Shown one piece after another: positions 26,277 through 35,495 of a DNA stretch of 54,717 nt. The notes below the pieces were generated by a model. It saw only the letters and a list, made by a program, of their open reading frames with translations. It was not told the origin of the DNA and searched no databases. Source of the stretch: Pseudomonadales bacterium (GTDB lineage: Bacteria; Pseudomonadota; Gammaproteobacteria; Pseudomonadales; DC-out160). The stretch is from contig JAHRWA010000069.1 in assembly GCA_019090455.1 (NCBI GenBank), positions 1-54,717 on the forward strand. The letters run 5' to 3'. Numbering within the stretch: position 1 is the first letter of the stretch; each line of letters begins with the position of its first letter. Both the position numbers and the translations under genes were made by a program.

Positions 26277-27941
26277 ATGTCAGCGAATAAAGAAGATATC
26301 GGCGGTAAGATACAAGCAGATTCCAGCTGGCGAGGACGCCAACACTTTAACGACGAAAACGAAAATGACCTGAGTTATTCAGGATTACCACTTAAGCCGT
26401 TCTATACCTCAGAGGATGTAAAAGAAATTCCCGAACCTCATCAACCCGGTCAATATCCTTATACTGGCGGGATTCATGAAGGCATGTATCGTAGTCGTTT
26501 ATGGACACGTCGTCAATATGCCGGTTTTGGTAGCAGCCAAGACTCTAATAAATGGTTTAAAGACCTTATGGCTGCAGGCCAGATGGGGCTGAGTGTTGCA
26601 CTTGATCTTCCGACTCAAATGGGAATGGACAGTACCAACCCCATGGGGAAGCACGAAGTGGGTCGCGTAGGTGTCGCAATCGATTCGTTAGCTGACATGG
26701 AAACCTTATTTGAAGGGATACCGTTAGATAAGGTCAGCACCTCGTTCACCATAAATGGGTCTGCTGCGGTGATTCTTGCGATGTATTTAGTGACAGCGGA
26801 AAAACAAGGAGTCACCCCAGATAAGATAAGAGGTACTGTCCAAAACGATATTCTCAAAGAGTTTGTCGCTCGAGGTTGTTATCTATTTCCTCCTAAACCC
26901 TCAATGAGATTGGTAGGCGATATCGTTGAGTATTGCCTGACTAAAGCGCCGAAATTTAATCCCATTAGTATCGCTGGGGCTCACATGAAAAGTGCAGGAG
27001 CCACCATGGTTCAATCTGATGCCTATAAGTTTGCTAACGCTATTGCTTATTGCGATGAAATCGTGAAGCGAGGTCATAGTATTGATGATTTCGCTCATCA
27101 GTTTTCTTGGCTCAGTTGTTCCAATCGAGATTTTTTCGAAAGTATCTGTCGTATGCGTGCCATGCGAACTTTCTGGGCAAAAATAGCGAAAGAACGCTAT
27201 AACAGTAAAAACCCCAAAACCCAGCAACTGAGAATTCACATGGGTGGCGACACAGATGCAATGACGTTTGAACGGCCCATCGCAAATGTTGGACGTATCG
27301 CCCTAAACTGCTTATCCAATGTGTTGGGTGGATGCCAATCGATGCAACTCCCTTGCTACGATGAAGCCTATGAAATACCCACAGAAGAAGCGATTCAAAA
27401 TGCGTTGGATGTTCAAATGGTCGTAGCCTATGAGTCAGGTGTCACTAAAGTGGCTGATCCACTAGCAGGATCTTATTTTATCGAGAAGTTGACCCAAGAT
27501 ATCTTGGATGAACTGGATCTCGTCGTAAACGATATTGTGGATACCGGCGGTGCAGTTGAGTGGATTGAAGATGGGCGTTTACAACGAAAAATTGCCGAAG
27601 AAGCTTGTCTGTGGGAGGCTCGAATTAAGAATGGTAAAGAAGTTATGGTCGGTGCTAACTACGCGCGTGACGAAACTGATCGTTCAGAGTACGAAAGTAT
27701 GATGCACCCCTACTCTGAAGAAACCTATGATTACCAAGAAAAGAGCATTAAAAACGTCAAAGAAACTCGCGATAGCGCTAAAACTAACGCGGCATTAGTT
27801 GCGTTAAAAGATGCGGCAGATGGAGAGGTTAATTTGATGGACTCTCTAATTGAAGCTGTTCGACAATATGCGACGATCCAGGAGATTACCGACGTATTGA
27901 AAGGTAGCTTTGGTTCGTTTCATGCGCCTACCGGCGTTTAA
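26277..27941 (+). CDS. B12-dependent acyl-CoA mutase, large subunit
   Basis: From the ATG at 26277 (GAGGA about eight bases before it; a TTG at 26217 is less likely) this is 554 residues, the size of separate large subunits. Family segments include RRQYAGFG, GQMGLSVALDLPTQ, VGVAIDSLADM, QNDILKEF and YESGVTKVADPLAGSY. Arg211 in PSMR matches the arginine that binds the free carboxylate in methylmalonyl-CoA mutase. His67 replaces the key tyrosine (G-I-H in place of G-P-Y), AGAH at 233-236 replaces S-G-Y-H, HMGGDT at 321-326 replaces H-x-Q-T-x-G, and LPCYDEA replaces TNSYDEA. It is a true mutase relative with unknown substrate. Confidence 0.9.
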   Translation: MSANKEDIGGKIQADSSWRGRQHFNDENENDLSYSGLPLKPFYTSEDVKEIPEPHQPGQYPYTGGIHEGMYRSRLWTRRQYAGFGSSQDSNKWFKDLMAAGQMGLSVALDLPTQMGMDSTNPMGKHEVGRVGVAIDSLADMETLFEGIPLDKVSTSFTINGSAAVILAMYLVTAEKQGVTPDKIRGTVQNDILKEFVARGCYLFPPKPSMRLVGDIVEYCLTKAPKFNPISIAGAHMKSAGATMVQSDAYKFANAIAYCDEIVKRGHSIDDFAHQFSWLSCSNRDFFESICRMRAMRTFWAKIAKERYNSKNPKTQQLRIHMGGDTDAMTFERPIANVGRIALNCLSNVLGGCQSMQLPCYDEAYEIPTEEAIQNALDVQMVVAYESGVTKVADPLAGSYFIEKLTQDILDELDLVVNDIVDTGGAVEWIEDGRLQRKIAEEACLWEARIKNGKEVMVGANYARDETDRSEYESMMHPYSEETYDYQEKSIKNVKETRDSAKTNAALVALKDAADGEVNLMDSLIEAVRQYATIQEITDVLKGSFGSFHAPTGV

Positions 27942-27953
27942 GGTATTCAGGAC

Positions 27954-27976
27954 GCGGCGCATTCGTCGCCGCTTTA
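27954..27976 (+). terminator. Terminator of the mutase cluster
   Basis: GCGGCG (27954-27959) pairs with CGCCGC (27967-27972) around a seven-base loop, followed by TTTAT. It starts 13 bases after the stop codon of the mutase large subunit. Confidence 0.7.
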
Positions 27977-28033
27977 TCTCGACTTGTTTAATCATGACCT
28001 ATTTATATTATATTGAATCTACCAAGGATATAT

Positions 28034-28067
28034 ATCAATGCCCCTTTTATAAAAGGGCGCATTGATG
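28034..28067 (+). promoter_or_regulatory. Palindrome covering the ribosome site and start of the lipid kinase gene
   Basis: Outer arms ATCAATG (28034-28040) and CATTGAT (28060-28066) and inner arms CCCTTTT (28042-28048) and AAAAGGG (28051-28057) give about 15 bp of pairing with one bulged base. The right inner arm contains the Shine-Dalgarno AGGG, and the right outer arm runs into the ATG at 28065. As RNA it would hide the ribosome site; as DNA it could be an operator. Confidence 0.6.
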
Positions 28068-28955
28068 AGACAAGCTGTGAACTTAAAAACTACTAAAAAA
28101 ATACTAGTCATTCAAAACCCAGTTGCTGGTGCAAAAAAAATCGATTTTGTTCAAAACGTGATAGATGAGTTGACGTTATTGGGTGCTACAGTCGATATTT
28201 ATAAGACCAAAGCAGCGAACGATGCCACGGACTATTTGAAAACGATTAATAATGAATTTGATTTAATTGCTATTGCGGGAGGGGATGGAACCGTTAACGA
28301 AGCGATTAATGGGTTAATTGACAATGATACACCCATTGGTTTGATCCCCACGGGGACCACCAACGTAATGGCCAAGGAACTTGGAGTACCCAAGACACCA
28401 AAAAAAATAGCGGCAACGTTAATGGAGGGGAAACTTTCCGACTTTTATCTTTCTCGACTTAATGGCAGAAGATTTGCCATGTTTGTTGGATGTGGGTTTG
28501 ATGCGTGGGTTGTGAAAAACGTTAACCTCGACACAAAAAAACGTTTTGGAAAATTGGCCTATTTTATTTCAATGGTTCAGAGTTTACATCTTTACGGTAG
28601 TCGGCGTTACAAAGTGGAAATTGATGGTAAAAACTATAACGCGTTATCCATTATTATAGTTAATGGTCGTCTATATGGTGGTCAATTTGTTATTTGCAAA
28701 ACGGGAAACGTGGCAAAACCCGCATTGCAAGTTATGATGTTTTCAGTACCCGATAAATTTAGATTGGTGTGTTATTTATTATCACTACCACTAAGGCTAA
28801 CCGAAACATTAACACACCTGACATCTGTATCCGGGAAGAAAATCACCATTTCAACGGATGGAGATGATGTTTCCCAAATGGATGGAGATGTGGGTAACGG
28901 TTTACCTATTAGTATAGAAGTGGAATCTGCACCTATAAAAGTGGTTGTACCGTAA
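28065..28955 (+). CDS. Diacylglycerol kinase-family lipid kinase
   Basis: This 296-residue protein has the DAGK catalytic fold: VIQNPVAGAKK near the start, AGGDGTVNEAI (GGDGT at 72-76) and GLIPTGTTNVMAKELG for nucleotide binding. It should phosphorylate diacylglycerol, ceramide or a related lipid with ATP at the inner membrane. ATG at 28065 is preferred to the adjacent TTG. The ribosome site lies in a near-perfect palindrome, so translation or transcription may be controlled there. It converges with cusA with only five bases between the stops. Confidence 0.9.
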   Translation: MRQAVNLKTTKKILVIQNPVAGAKKIDFVQNVIDELTLLGATVDIYKTKAANDATDYLKTINNEFDLIAIAGGDGTVNEAINGLIDNDTPIGLIPTGTTNVMAKELGVPKTPKKIAATLMEGKLSDFYLSRLNGRRFAMFVGCGFDAWVVKNVNLDTKKRFGKLAYFISMVQSLHLYGSRRYKVEIDGKNYNALSIIIVNGRLYGGQFVICKTGNVAKPALQVMMFSVPDKFRLVCYLLSLPLRLTETLTHLTSVSGKKITISTDGDDVSQMDGDVGNGLPISIEVESAPIKVVVP

Positions 28956-28960
28956 ATTTA

Positions 28961-31900
28961 TTAGGATTTAACCGAAGCGCTGCGCCAAAGTAAAAAAATA
29001 GCGGGTATCACCAACAGCACTAAAACCAATGTTGAAATAATTCCACCGATCATCGGTCCCGCTATTCTCTGCATGACCTCTGAGCCTGTACCCTCTCCGA
29101 CCATAATCGGCACTAGACCAATGATAATAGCAGCAACTGTCATCATTATTGGTCTAACTCTTAATCCAGCACCTTCCATTACAGCATCGGTAATATCTTT
29201 TCTGGTTAAATTTTTATTTTGCTCTGCCAAAGCTTCTTCCATGCGGAAATAAGCTTGATTGAGATAAATTAACATTAAGACGCCTATCTCGATAGACACA
29301 CCTGCCAAAGCAATAAAACCAACTCCTACGGCAACAGACATATCGTATTCGAGCCAGCGCATCAGTAAGATCCCTCCGATTAGAGAAAAAGGGAGGGTAC
29401 CCATGATTATTAAGACTTGCACTACACTTCTGAAATTAAGATATAACAGAACAACAATAATTAATATGGTTACTGGTATTACCATTCCCAACCTTTTTTT
29501 AGCACGTAACATATATTCATATTGACCGGACCAACTAATAGAATAGCCTGCAGGTAGCTTAACTTGATTAGTAACATATTCTTTTGCTTCTTCAACATAA
29601 GATCCCAAATCCCTTCCTTCTATATCGACATATGTCCAGCCATTCAATCGCGCATTCTCGCTCTTGATAGCCGGTGGCCCATCATCTACATACACTCGCG
29701 CCACATCTCCTAACGCAATCCTCTCGTTATTACGAGTAATGACGGGCAGTAATTTCAATTGTTCAATCGAGTCTCTATAGAATTGAGGGTAGCGGACGTT
29801 CACTGGATATCGTTCCAAACCTTCTATCGTCTCTGTGACGTTAACACCGCCTATCGCCGTACGTATCACACCTTGTACATCGGCAATGTTCAGCGCAAAC
29901 CTTGCCGCTTTTTCGCGATCGATATCCACCTTCACATATCGCCCTCCGGCGACTCTCTCAGAATAGACCGATGCCGTACCGGGAACTTGCATGACGACGC
30001 GTTCAAGTTGTTTGCCAATTTTTTCGATTTCTTTTAGATCTGGGCCAGCGACCTTAATACCAACCGGAGTCTTGATGCCGGTCGCTAACATATCGATTCG
30101 TGTTTTGATTGGCATCACCCAGGCATTGGTAATGCCCGGAAAAGCGAGCAAATCGTTCATTTCCTTTTTTAGGCTGTCTGAGGTGACTCCCTCTCGCCAT
30201 TCTGATTTAGGTTTAAATTGGATAACCGTCTCTATCATGGTTAGGGGCGCTGGATCAGTTGCGGTTTCAGCTCTACCAATTTTACCAAATACCGTTTTCA
30301 CTTCCGGTACCGTCTTAATGAGACGATCTGTTTGTTGTAATATTTCCCTCGCTTTTCCAACAGAGAGGCCTGCATAAGTGGTAGGCATATACATGATATC
30401 GCCTTCATCTAAGGGCGGCATAAACTCACTGCCAATTTTAGATGCCGGCCAAATGCCGATTATCATTACAATAATGCTGAGAAAAATCACTGTTTTCGGG
30501 AACTGTAAAACCGTTTTAATCACTGGGCGATACATCTCAATCAATAGGCGATTAAGTGGATTACTGGTTTCGGGTCTGATTTTTCCCCGGATAAAAAAGC
30601 CCATCAATACTGGAACTAAGGTAATAGAAAGTACAGCCGCTGCTGCCATAGCATAGGTTTTCGTCATTGCTAAAGGGGAAAATAGTTTTCCTTCTTGGGC
30701 TTCGAGACTAAAAATGGGAAGGAAGCTCATTGTGATAATAAGAAGAGAGAAGAAAAGAGGCGCACCCACTTCTGAAGAGGCTTTCCCTATTATCTCCCAT
30801 CGATTACTGTCGGTAACCGTTGTCTTTTCCATATGTTTGTGAACATTTTCAATCATCACTATGGCACCATCAACCATAGCACCAACGGCAATAGCGATGC
30901 CCCCTAAAGACATAATATTGGCGTTAGCGCCCTGAAAATTCATAAAAATAAACGCCACAAGAATGCCCATAGGTAGACTCACAATAATGACCAACGCAGA
31001 TCTTGCATGAAATAGAAATAGAGTACATATAAGAGTGACTACAATAAATTCTTCTAATAATTTCTCATACAGATTGTCAACGGCGTTACCTATTAGGATA
31101 GAACGGTCATAGGTGGTAATAATTTCTACGCCTTCCGGAAGTCCTAACTTAAGTTCTTCTAGCTTTTTCTTAATATCGGCAATGATCATTTGCGCGTTCT
31201 CTCCGAATCGCATTACCACGATGCCGCCTACAATCTCTCCCTCACCATTGAGTTCTGCAATCCCGCGCCTCATCTGCGGTCCAACGACGACATCGGCAAT
31301 ATCCCGTAGCAATAATGGAACCCCACCATCACCGAGGCCAAGAGGGATCGTTTTTATCTCCTCAATACCGGTTAGATACCCAGTTGCTCTTACCATGTAT
31401 TCAGCTTCAGCCATTTCAATTACGGACGCCCCCGTCTCCTGATTGGCACGTTTGATCGAGTTCTGAATGTGTGAGAGCGGAATATTATAAGCGCGCAACT
31501 TATCGGGATCGACGACGACCTGATACTGACGAACCATTCCACCCACCGTTGCAATCTCAGAGACACCCGGTATCGTTTGCAGCTCGTACTTTAAAAACCA
31601 GTCCTGTAAGCTCCGAAGCTGCGCGAGATCCTGAGTGCCTGACTTATCCACCAAGGCATAAGAATAAATCCATCCAACGCCCGTTGCGTCAGGTCCAAGT
31701 TGAGGATTGGCTTCATCGGGCAGACTGCCGGTCACCTGGTTAAGGTACTCAAGCACACGAGATCGCGCCCAATACAAATCCGTTCCTTCATCAAAAATAA
31801 TATAAACGTAGGAGTCGCCGAAAAACGAATACCCTCGGACTGTCACTGCTTTGGGTACTGCCAACATAGCGGTGGTCAATGGATACGTTACTTGATCTTC

Positions 31901-32083
31901 TACAACCTGAGGAGCTTGGCCGGGGTAGCTAGTTTTGATGATAACCTGGACATCTGACAGGTCTGGTATCGCATCGATAGGTGTGTTTTTTACGGAGTAG
32001 ACACCCAATAAAAAAAGTAATAGTGTCGCGAATACAATTAGAAAACGGTTTTTAATAGACCAATATATTATCGACTCAATCAT
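28961..32083 (-). CDS. cusA: CusA/CzcA-type heavy-metal efflux RND pump
   Basis: This 1040-residue inner-membrane pump has twelve helices and two large periplasmic loops. Segments PIDAIPDLSDVQVIIKT, GAMVDGAIVMIENVHKHM and FMPPLDEGDIMYMP mark the HME-RND group. TRIDMLATGIKTPVGIKV matches the copper/silver CusA type, including a methionine thought to lie on the metal relay. It drives Cu(I)/Ag(I) out by proton exchange through CusB and CusC. Its start overlaps the cusB stop by eight bases (ATGATTGA), so translation is coupled. Zinc, cobalt or cadmium specificity is less likely, given the RIDM motif. Confidence 0.93.
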   Translation of the reverse strand: MIESIIYWSIKNRFLIVFATLLLFLLGVYSVKNTPIDAIPDLSDVQVIIKTSYPGQAPQVVEDQVTYPLTTAMLAVPKAVTVRGYSFFGDSYVYIIFDEGTDLYWARSRVLEYLNQVTGSLPDEANPQLGPDATGVGWIYSYALVDKSGTQDLAQLRSLQDWFLKYELQTIPGVSEIATVGGMVRQYQVVVDPDKLRAYNIPLSHIQNSIKRANQETGASVIEMAEAEYMVRATGYLTGIEEIKTIPLGLGDGGVPLLLRDIADVVVGPQMRRGIAELNGEGEIVGGIVVMRFGENAQMIIADIKKKLEELKLGLPEGVEIITTYDRSILIGNAVDNLYEKLLEEFIVVTLICTLFLFHARSALVIIVSLPMGILVAFIFMNFQGANANIMSLGGIAIAVGAMVDGAIVMIENVHKHMEKTTVTDSNRWEIIGKASSEVGAPLFFSLLIITMSFLPIFSLEAQEGKLFSPLAMTKTYAMAAAAVLSITLVPVLMGFFIRGKIRPETSNPLNRLLIEMYRPVIKTVLQFPKTVIFLSIIVMIIGIWPASKIGSEFMPPLDEGDIMYMPTTYAGLSVGKAREILQQTDRLIKTVPEVKTVFGKIGRAETATDPAPLTMIETVIQFKPKSEWREGVTSDSLKKEMNDLLAFPGITNAWVMPIKTRIDMLATGIKTPVGIKVAGPDLKEIEKIGKQLERVVMQVPGTASVYSERVAGGRYVKVDIDREKAARFALNIADVQGVIRTAIGGVNVTETIEGLERYPVNVRYPQFYRDSIEQLKLLPVITRNNERIALGDVARVYVDDGPPAIKSENARLNGWTYVDIEGRDLGSYVEEAKEYVTNQVKLPAGYSISWSGQYEYMLRAKKRLGMVIPVTILIIVVLLYLNFRSVVQVLIIMGTLPFSLIGGILLMRWLEYDMSVAVGVGFIALAGVSIEIGVLMLIYLNQAYFRMEEALAEQNKNLTRKDITDAVMEGAGLRVRPIMMTVAAIIIGLVPIMVGEGTGSEVMQRIAGPMIGGIISTLVLVLLVIPAIFLLWRSASVKS

Positions 32084-33359
32084 AATTAGAAGGTTCTCCT
32101 TCTATTCTTGATAGCTCCGCATCGATACTGGATTCAGAGTCAATGAGGAACTGAGCCGATGTGACAACGTTCTCCCCTTCCGCTAAACCTTTCAATATCT
32201 GAACTCTATTACCCACTTCGACCCCAGTTTCTATTCTTACAGATCGAAACTTACCATCTCCTAAAGCCTTCACTGCTCGGTCCATCTGAGCACTATGAAT
32301 AATCGCTTCTCGTGGAATAGAGAGTGCGTCGGGAATTGATTTGGTGTGAATTGTCAGCCGTGCAAACATGTTCGGCTTCAACTGTTCATCTTCATTCCTG
32401 AAATGTATTCGTGCCTGTAGGGTTCGTGTTTTACTATTGAGAACTGGATAAATGTAGTCAACCTCCCCCTTCCACTGCCGGCCAGGAAAACTATCGGTTG
32501 TCATGATTACCGTTTGTCCCTCTAACAACCAGCTTGTCTGACGTTCAAACACCTCTGCGATTACCCAGACACTTTTCAGCGAGCCTATGGATAGTACCTT
32601 CTTCGCCGGTTTGATAAAGCTACCCTCTCTCACATTCAAGGTGGCGATATACCCATCTTGATCCGCGTAAAAGCTTAACCGTTGATTGGCTTGATTGTTC
32701 TTTTTTAGCTGATTAATCTGCTTCGAAGAAACCCCTAGAGAATCCAGTTTCTTTTTTGATGCGTGAATTAAACCACGATTCTTGGTATTCAGTGCAGCCA
32801 AATATTCTTCTTGAGCATTCACTAATTCAGGGGAATACAACTCAAAAATCTTTTGTCCTTTTTTAACGGAATCACCTTGAGATACTACGGAAAGTTGCTC
32901 AACCCAACCATCCACTCGACTATGAAAATGGCTCAACGTTTTCTCATCAAATGTTACGTACCCTACTGTAGCGATAGTGAGTGTTAAAGGAGACTTTATA
33001 ACGGGTTTAATTCTGACTCCTAGATTGTTTTCAACTAAAGGGCTGATTTTTACCGTACCAGGTTTGTCGGACAGGGTGTCTGCATCAGCATAAACGGGCA
33101 CCAAGTCCATTCCCATCGGTGATTGTCCCGGCTTGTCTCTTCGATAGTTGGCATCCATAGGTGCCACCCAATAGAGAGGGGCCGCTTTATCTTCTTTCTT
33201 CTTGGATTCCAGGCTTTGATCATTCGACCCCCTGTTATAAGAATCTGAGTCAAAAGCACCTAAACTATAACTCAATAGATAACTAACACCAGTACCGAAA
33301 ATAAATGAAACGATAACTAACGTTATGACAAGCGGTTTTTGAAGTTCCGTTTTATTCAT
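32076..33359 (-). CDS. cusB: CusB-type efflux periplasmic adaptor
   Basis: About 427 residues from the ATG at 33359 (an ATG at 33374 adds five). The protein has an N-terminal membrane anchor, a heavy-metal-binding segment YWVAPMDANYRRDKPGQ with SPMGMDLVP (methionine-rich, as in CusB) and then the membrane-fusion lipoyl, hairpin and barrel domains, for example GWVEQLSVVSQGDSVKKGQ. It links pump and outer-membrane channel and delivers metal to CusA. I choose 33359 because it gives the same eight-base overlap with the upstream gene as is seen at the next junction. Confidence 0.9.
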   Translation of the reverse strand: MNKTELQKPLVITLVIVSFIFGTGVSYLLSYSLGAFDSDSYNRGSNDQSLESKKKEDKAAPLYWVAPMDANYRRDKPGQSPMGMDLVPVYADADTLSDKPGTVKISPLVENNLGVRIKPVIKSPLTLTIATVGYVTFDEKTLSHFHSRVDGWVEQLSVVSQGDSVKKGQKIFELYSPELVNAQEEYLAALNTKNRGLIHASKKKLDSLGVSSKQINQLKKNNQANQRLSFYADQDGYIATLNVREGSFIKPAKKVLSIGSLKSVWVIAEVFERQTSWLLEGQTVIMTTDSFPGRQWKGEVDYIYPVLNSKTRTLQARIHFRNEDEQLKPNMFARLTIHTKSIPDALSIPREAIIHSAQMDRAVKALGDGKFRSVRIETGVEVGNRVQILKGLAEGENVVTSAQFLIDSESSIDAELSRIEGEPSNYD

Positions 33360-34656
33360 CAATATCGACGCCATTATTTTTGGTTTTCAGTCCGGGTAGC
33401 TCCACACCTAAAAGAAAATATAAAGTCCCCACTACTCGCTGTTGATCTACAATAATTCGGAGGTAATCAAGCTGAGTTTTCTGATCACTAAGATATGCTC
33501 GCATCAATTCTGCGAATTCAGCTGTGTCAGACTCGTAAGCTGTTAATGTCGTAGCGGCCATTCGACCAGATTGTTCAAGTATCGTTTCCTGATAAAGGGA
33601 TATTCTCGAATCAAGTTCCATCAGATTGACATATTCTTCCTGTACCGCTGTATGGTGGATTTTTACTGAATCAAGATACCCTAGTTTTTCAGCTTCCAGC
33701 GTATGTTTTTTTGCGTTAAGAGCGCTATCTTGTTTTTTTGCCCCAAACAAAGGTAATTGAACACTTGCGATGACACTGAATAAATCATCTCGATCAACGT
33801 TGTGTAGACTGTCATTGCCCCGATACCCATAGGATACCTGTAATTCCCATATCGGTTTATAATCTTGTTCGGCCAAAGCCACCTGTTGTGCATCTTCATC
33901 GATTCTGTACTTTAGTTTTTCTAGGCTAGGATGATTATTCATGGATTTTGCTAACTTATCTTTTGACTTGAGAGCAGAAAACCTTGGGATTTCTACGATA
34001 TTCTCAGGCCACATTCGAAAAGCAGCGTCATCTATCCAGCGGCTCATTTGATATTGGCTCTGATGATGCTTGGCGTTGGCTTGAATGATGCGCTCTTGTA
34101 GCCTGCTCACTTCTAATTCTGCTCGTACTAAATCATGCTGCTGTTTGCGACCAACAGAATAGAGGGATCGAGTGATACTCAACACCTGTTCGAACAGTAT
34201 TTTGTCCTTTTGCAGAGAAGCAATTGATTCCTTCCAATAGTAGATATCAAGCCAGAGTTCTTGCACAAGTTGAATTGTACGTAGTCTACGTAAGTCCACC
34301 GAGGCGGCCCATTGCTGAGCTTGATTTTCTAAGATAGATTTCCTAATTTTCCTCGAATTTCTGGGTGGGAATTTTTGATCGATTTCTAATGTCGTTTGTG
34401 TCATCGCTTCTTGATTGAAATCAAAGCTGTCAACTGGGAGGTTTTTAATGCCAATTTTCACAACTGGATTAGGCAATTCGGACTCCGCTAATGCGGATTC
34501 TAGCCGTTCCTTTTGCATTGACACATGCTGCTCTACGATATGATCATGCTTCAATGCGATGTCAATTGCCTCATGTAGAGAGAGGACATCAGCATAGACC
34601 ACTGTGTTCAGTGCTAAAAGAACACTTAAAATAGCGCTAAAGAAAACAATTTTCAT
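33352..34656 (-). CDS. cusC: TolC-family outer-membrane channel (CusC-like)
   Basis: This 434-residue protein starts at the ATG at 34656, where GGGAGAAGG precedes the start; a longer reading from 34716 lacks this. A signal peptide ends at VVYA, then LSLHEAIDIALKHDHIV opens the first TolC repeat, and long helical stretches with few prolines follow. It should form the trimeric outer-membrane duct for the CusA-CusB pump. It is translated before cusB and overlaps it. Identity as CusC rather than CzcC rests on the neighbours. Confidence 0.88.
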   Translation of the reverse strand: MKIVFFSAILSVLLALNTVVYADVLSLHEAIDIALKHDHIVEQHVSMQKERLESALAESELPNPVVKIGIKNLPVDSFDFNQEAMTQTTLEIDQKFPPRNSRKIRKSILENQAQQWAASVDLRRLRTIQLVQELWLDIYYWKESIASLQKDKILFEQVLSITRSLYSVGRKQQHDLVRAELEVSRLQERIIQANAKHHQSQYQMSRWIDDAAFRMWPENIVEIPRFSALKSKDKLAKSMNNHPSLEKLKYRIDEDAQQVALAEQDYKPIWELQVSYGYRGNDSLHNVDRDDLFSVIASVQLPLFGAKKQDSALNAKKHTLEAEKLGYLDSVKIHHTAVQEEYVNLMELDSRISLYQETILEQSGRMAATTLTAYESDTAEFAELMRAYLSDQKTQLDYLRIIVDQQRVVGTLYFLLGVELPGLKTKNNGVDIDE

Positions 34657-34745
34657 GCCTTCTCCCTTAATATAAGAATGATTAGATATAAGGTTGGAAT
34701 CGACATTCGTCGACAATTAATAGAGGATTTGTAAACAGACAATAC

Positions 34746-35198
34746 TCAAATAAGGAAGGAGCAGCCTCTTAAATAGAGAGAATAGATAGGATTCGGGGGA
34801 TAGTTATACTCTAAATGGAGAACGGGAGTCGCGTTCAACGATATCAATTGATAACAATATTTAAATTCTAAGGCGATTGCCGTCTCAAATTCAAAGTGAG
34901 CTGCAATCGCAGGGTATTCATCGTGCCCATCACAGCAAACCGAAGCTTGCTCTAGGTTGTAATTCAGTTCATGCGCACAATGAGAGTCATTTTTTAGGAG
35001 CGAGTCATTATTTTGGCTAAACGCAGAATCGATATCATTGCCTGCGGTATCCACATTCTCAAATAAATTTCCAGCGAGGCAAAGAGTTGCACTTGTCCAT
35101 GACAACCAAATAATTAGCAATGTGCTGACCCTATTTCGCAGCGTTTTATTGGAGGCACTCCTACGAATAGAACGATTTGTATAATGTGATGTCAACAT
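34746..35198 (-). CDS. Small Cys/His-rich secreted protein heading the cus operon
   Basis: This 150-residue protein has a hydrophobic N-terminal segment (about 25-43) that looks like a signal peptide, then an acidic, asparagine-rich stretch and SHCAHELNYNLEQASVCCDGHDEY, with clustered cysteines and histidines able to bind metal. The C-terminus has YPPNPIYSLYLRGCSFLI. It is the first gene after the MerR-type promoter and is followed by cusC. It may be a periplasmic metal sensor or carrier, comparable to CopL-type small proteins, but no family was recognised with confidence. Confidence 0.65.
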   Translation of the reverse strand: MLTSHYTNRSIRRSASNKTLRNRVSTLLIIWLSWTSATLCLAGNLFENVDTAGNDIDSAFSQNNDSLLKNDSHCAHELNYNLEQASVCCDGHDEYPAIAAHFEFETAIALEFKYCYQLISLNATPVLHLEYNYPPNPIYSLYLRGCSFLI

Positions 35199-35296
35199 TC
35201 TGGAATGCTCTAATGCTTAAGCGGCAGCTATACTCGGTTGATATTTCCTCAAACCACAGAGGGACGCGGTTAGAATCTATTTCTCTATATTAGTCT

Positions 35297-35327
35297 AAGA
35301 TAAACCCTGCTGCCGGAATAGAGTCAA
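35297..35327 (-). promoter_or_regulatory. MerR-type promoter of the cus operon
   Basis: On the minus strand TTGACT (35322-35327) and TATCTT (35297-35302) are separated by exactly 19 bp. The spacer holds the partial dyad ACTCTA and AGGGT. A 19-bp spacer with such half-sites is the mark of promoters opened by MerR-family metal sensors (CueR, PbrR, ZntR). It points toward the cus operon, about 100 bp upstream of the first gene. No merR-type gene lies in the window, so the sensor must be elsewhere. Confidence 0.72.
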
Positions 35328-35495
35328 CAAATAGGTGTTGTCAGTTTTGGATACTCCATAGGATATCTGCTAACATTCACCGGGCTTCGGCTTCTACCAA
35401 CATAACAACGATCTTGTACCCTAATCATTTATAGATAAGGCATTGCCTTAACCCACCGCGAGCTACATTGGTGCTACGCAAATTGAGGAGTTCAA

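Noticed and set aside
29759..31957. Several rightward frames of 85-128 residues inside cusA
   Set aside because: All lie opposite a clear RND pump gene and have compositions typical of antisense reading.
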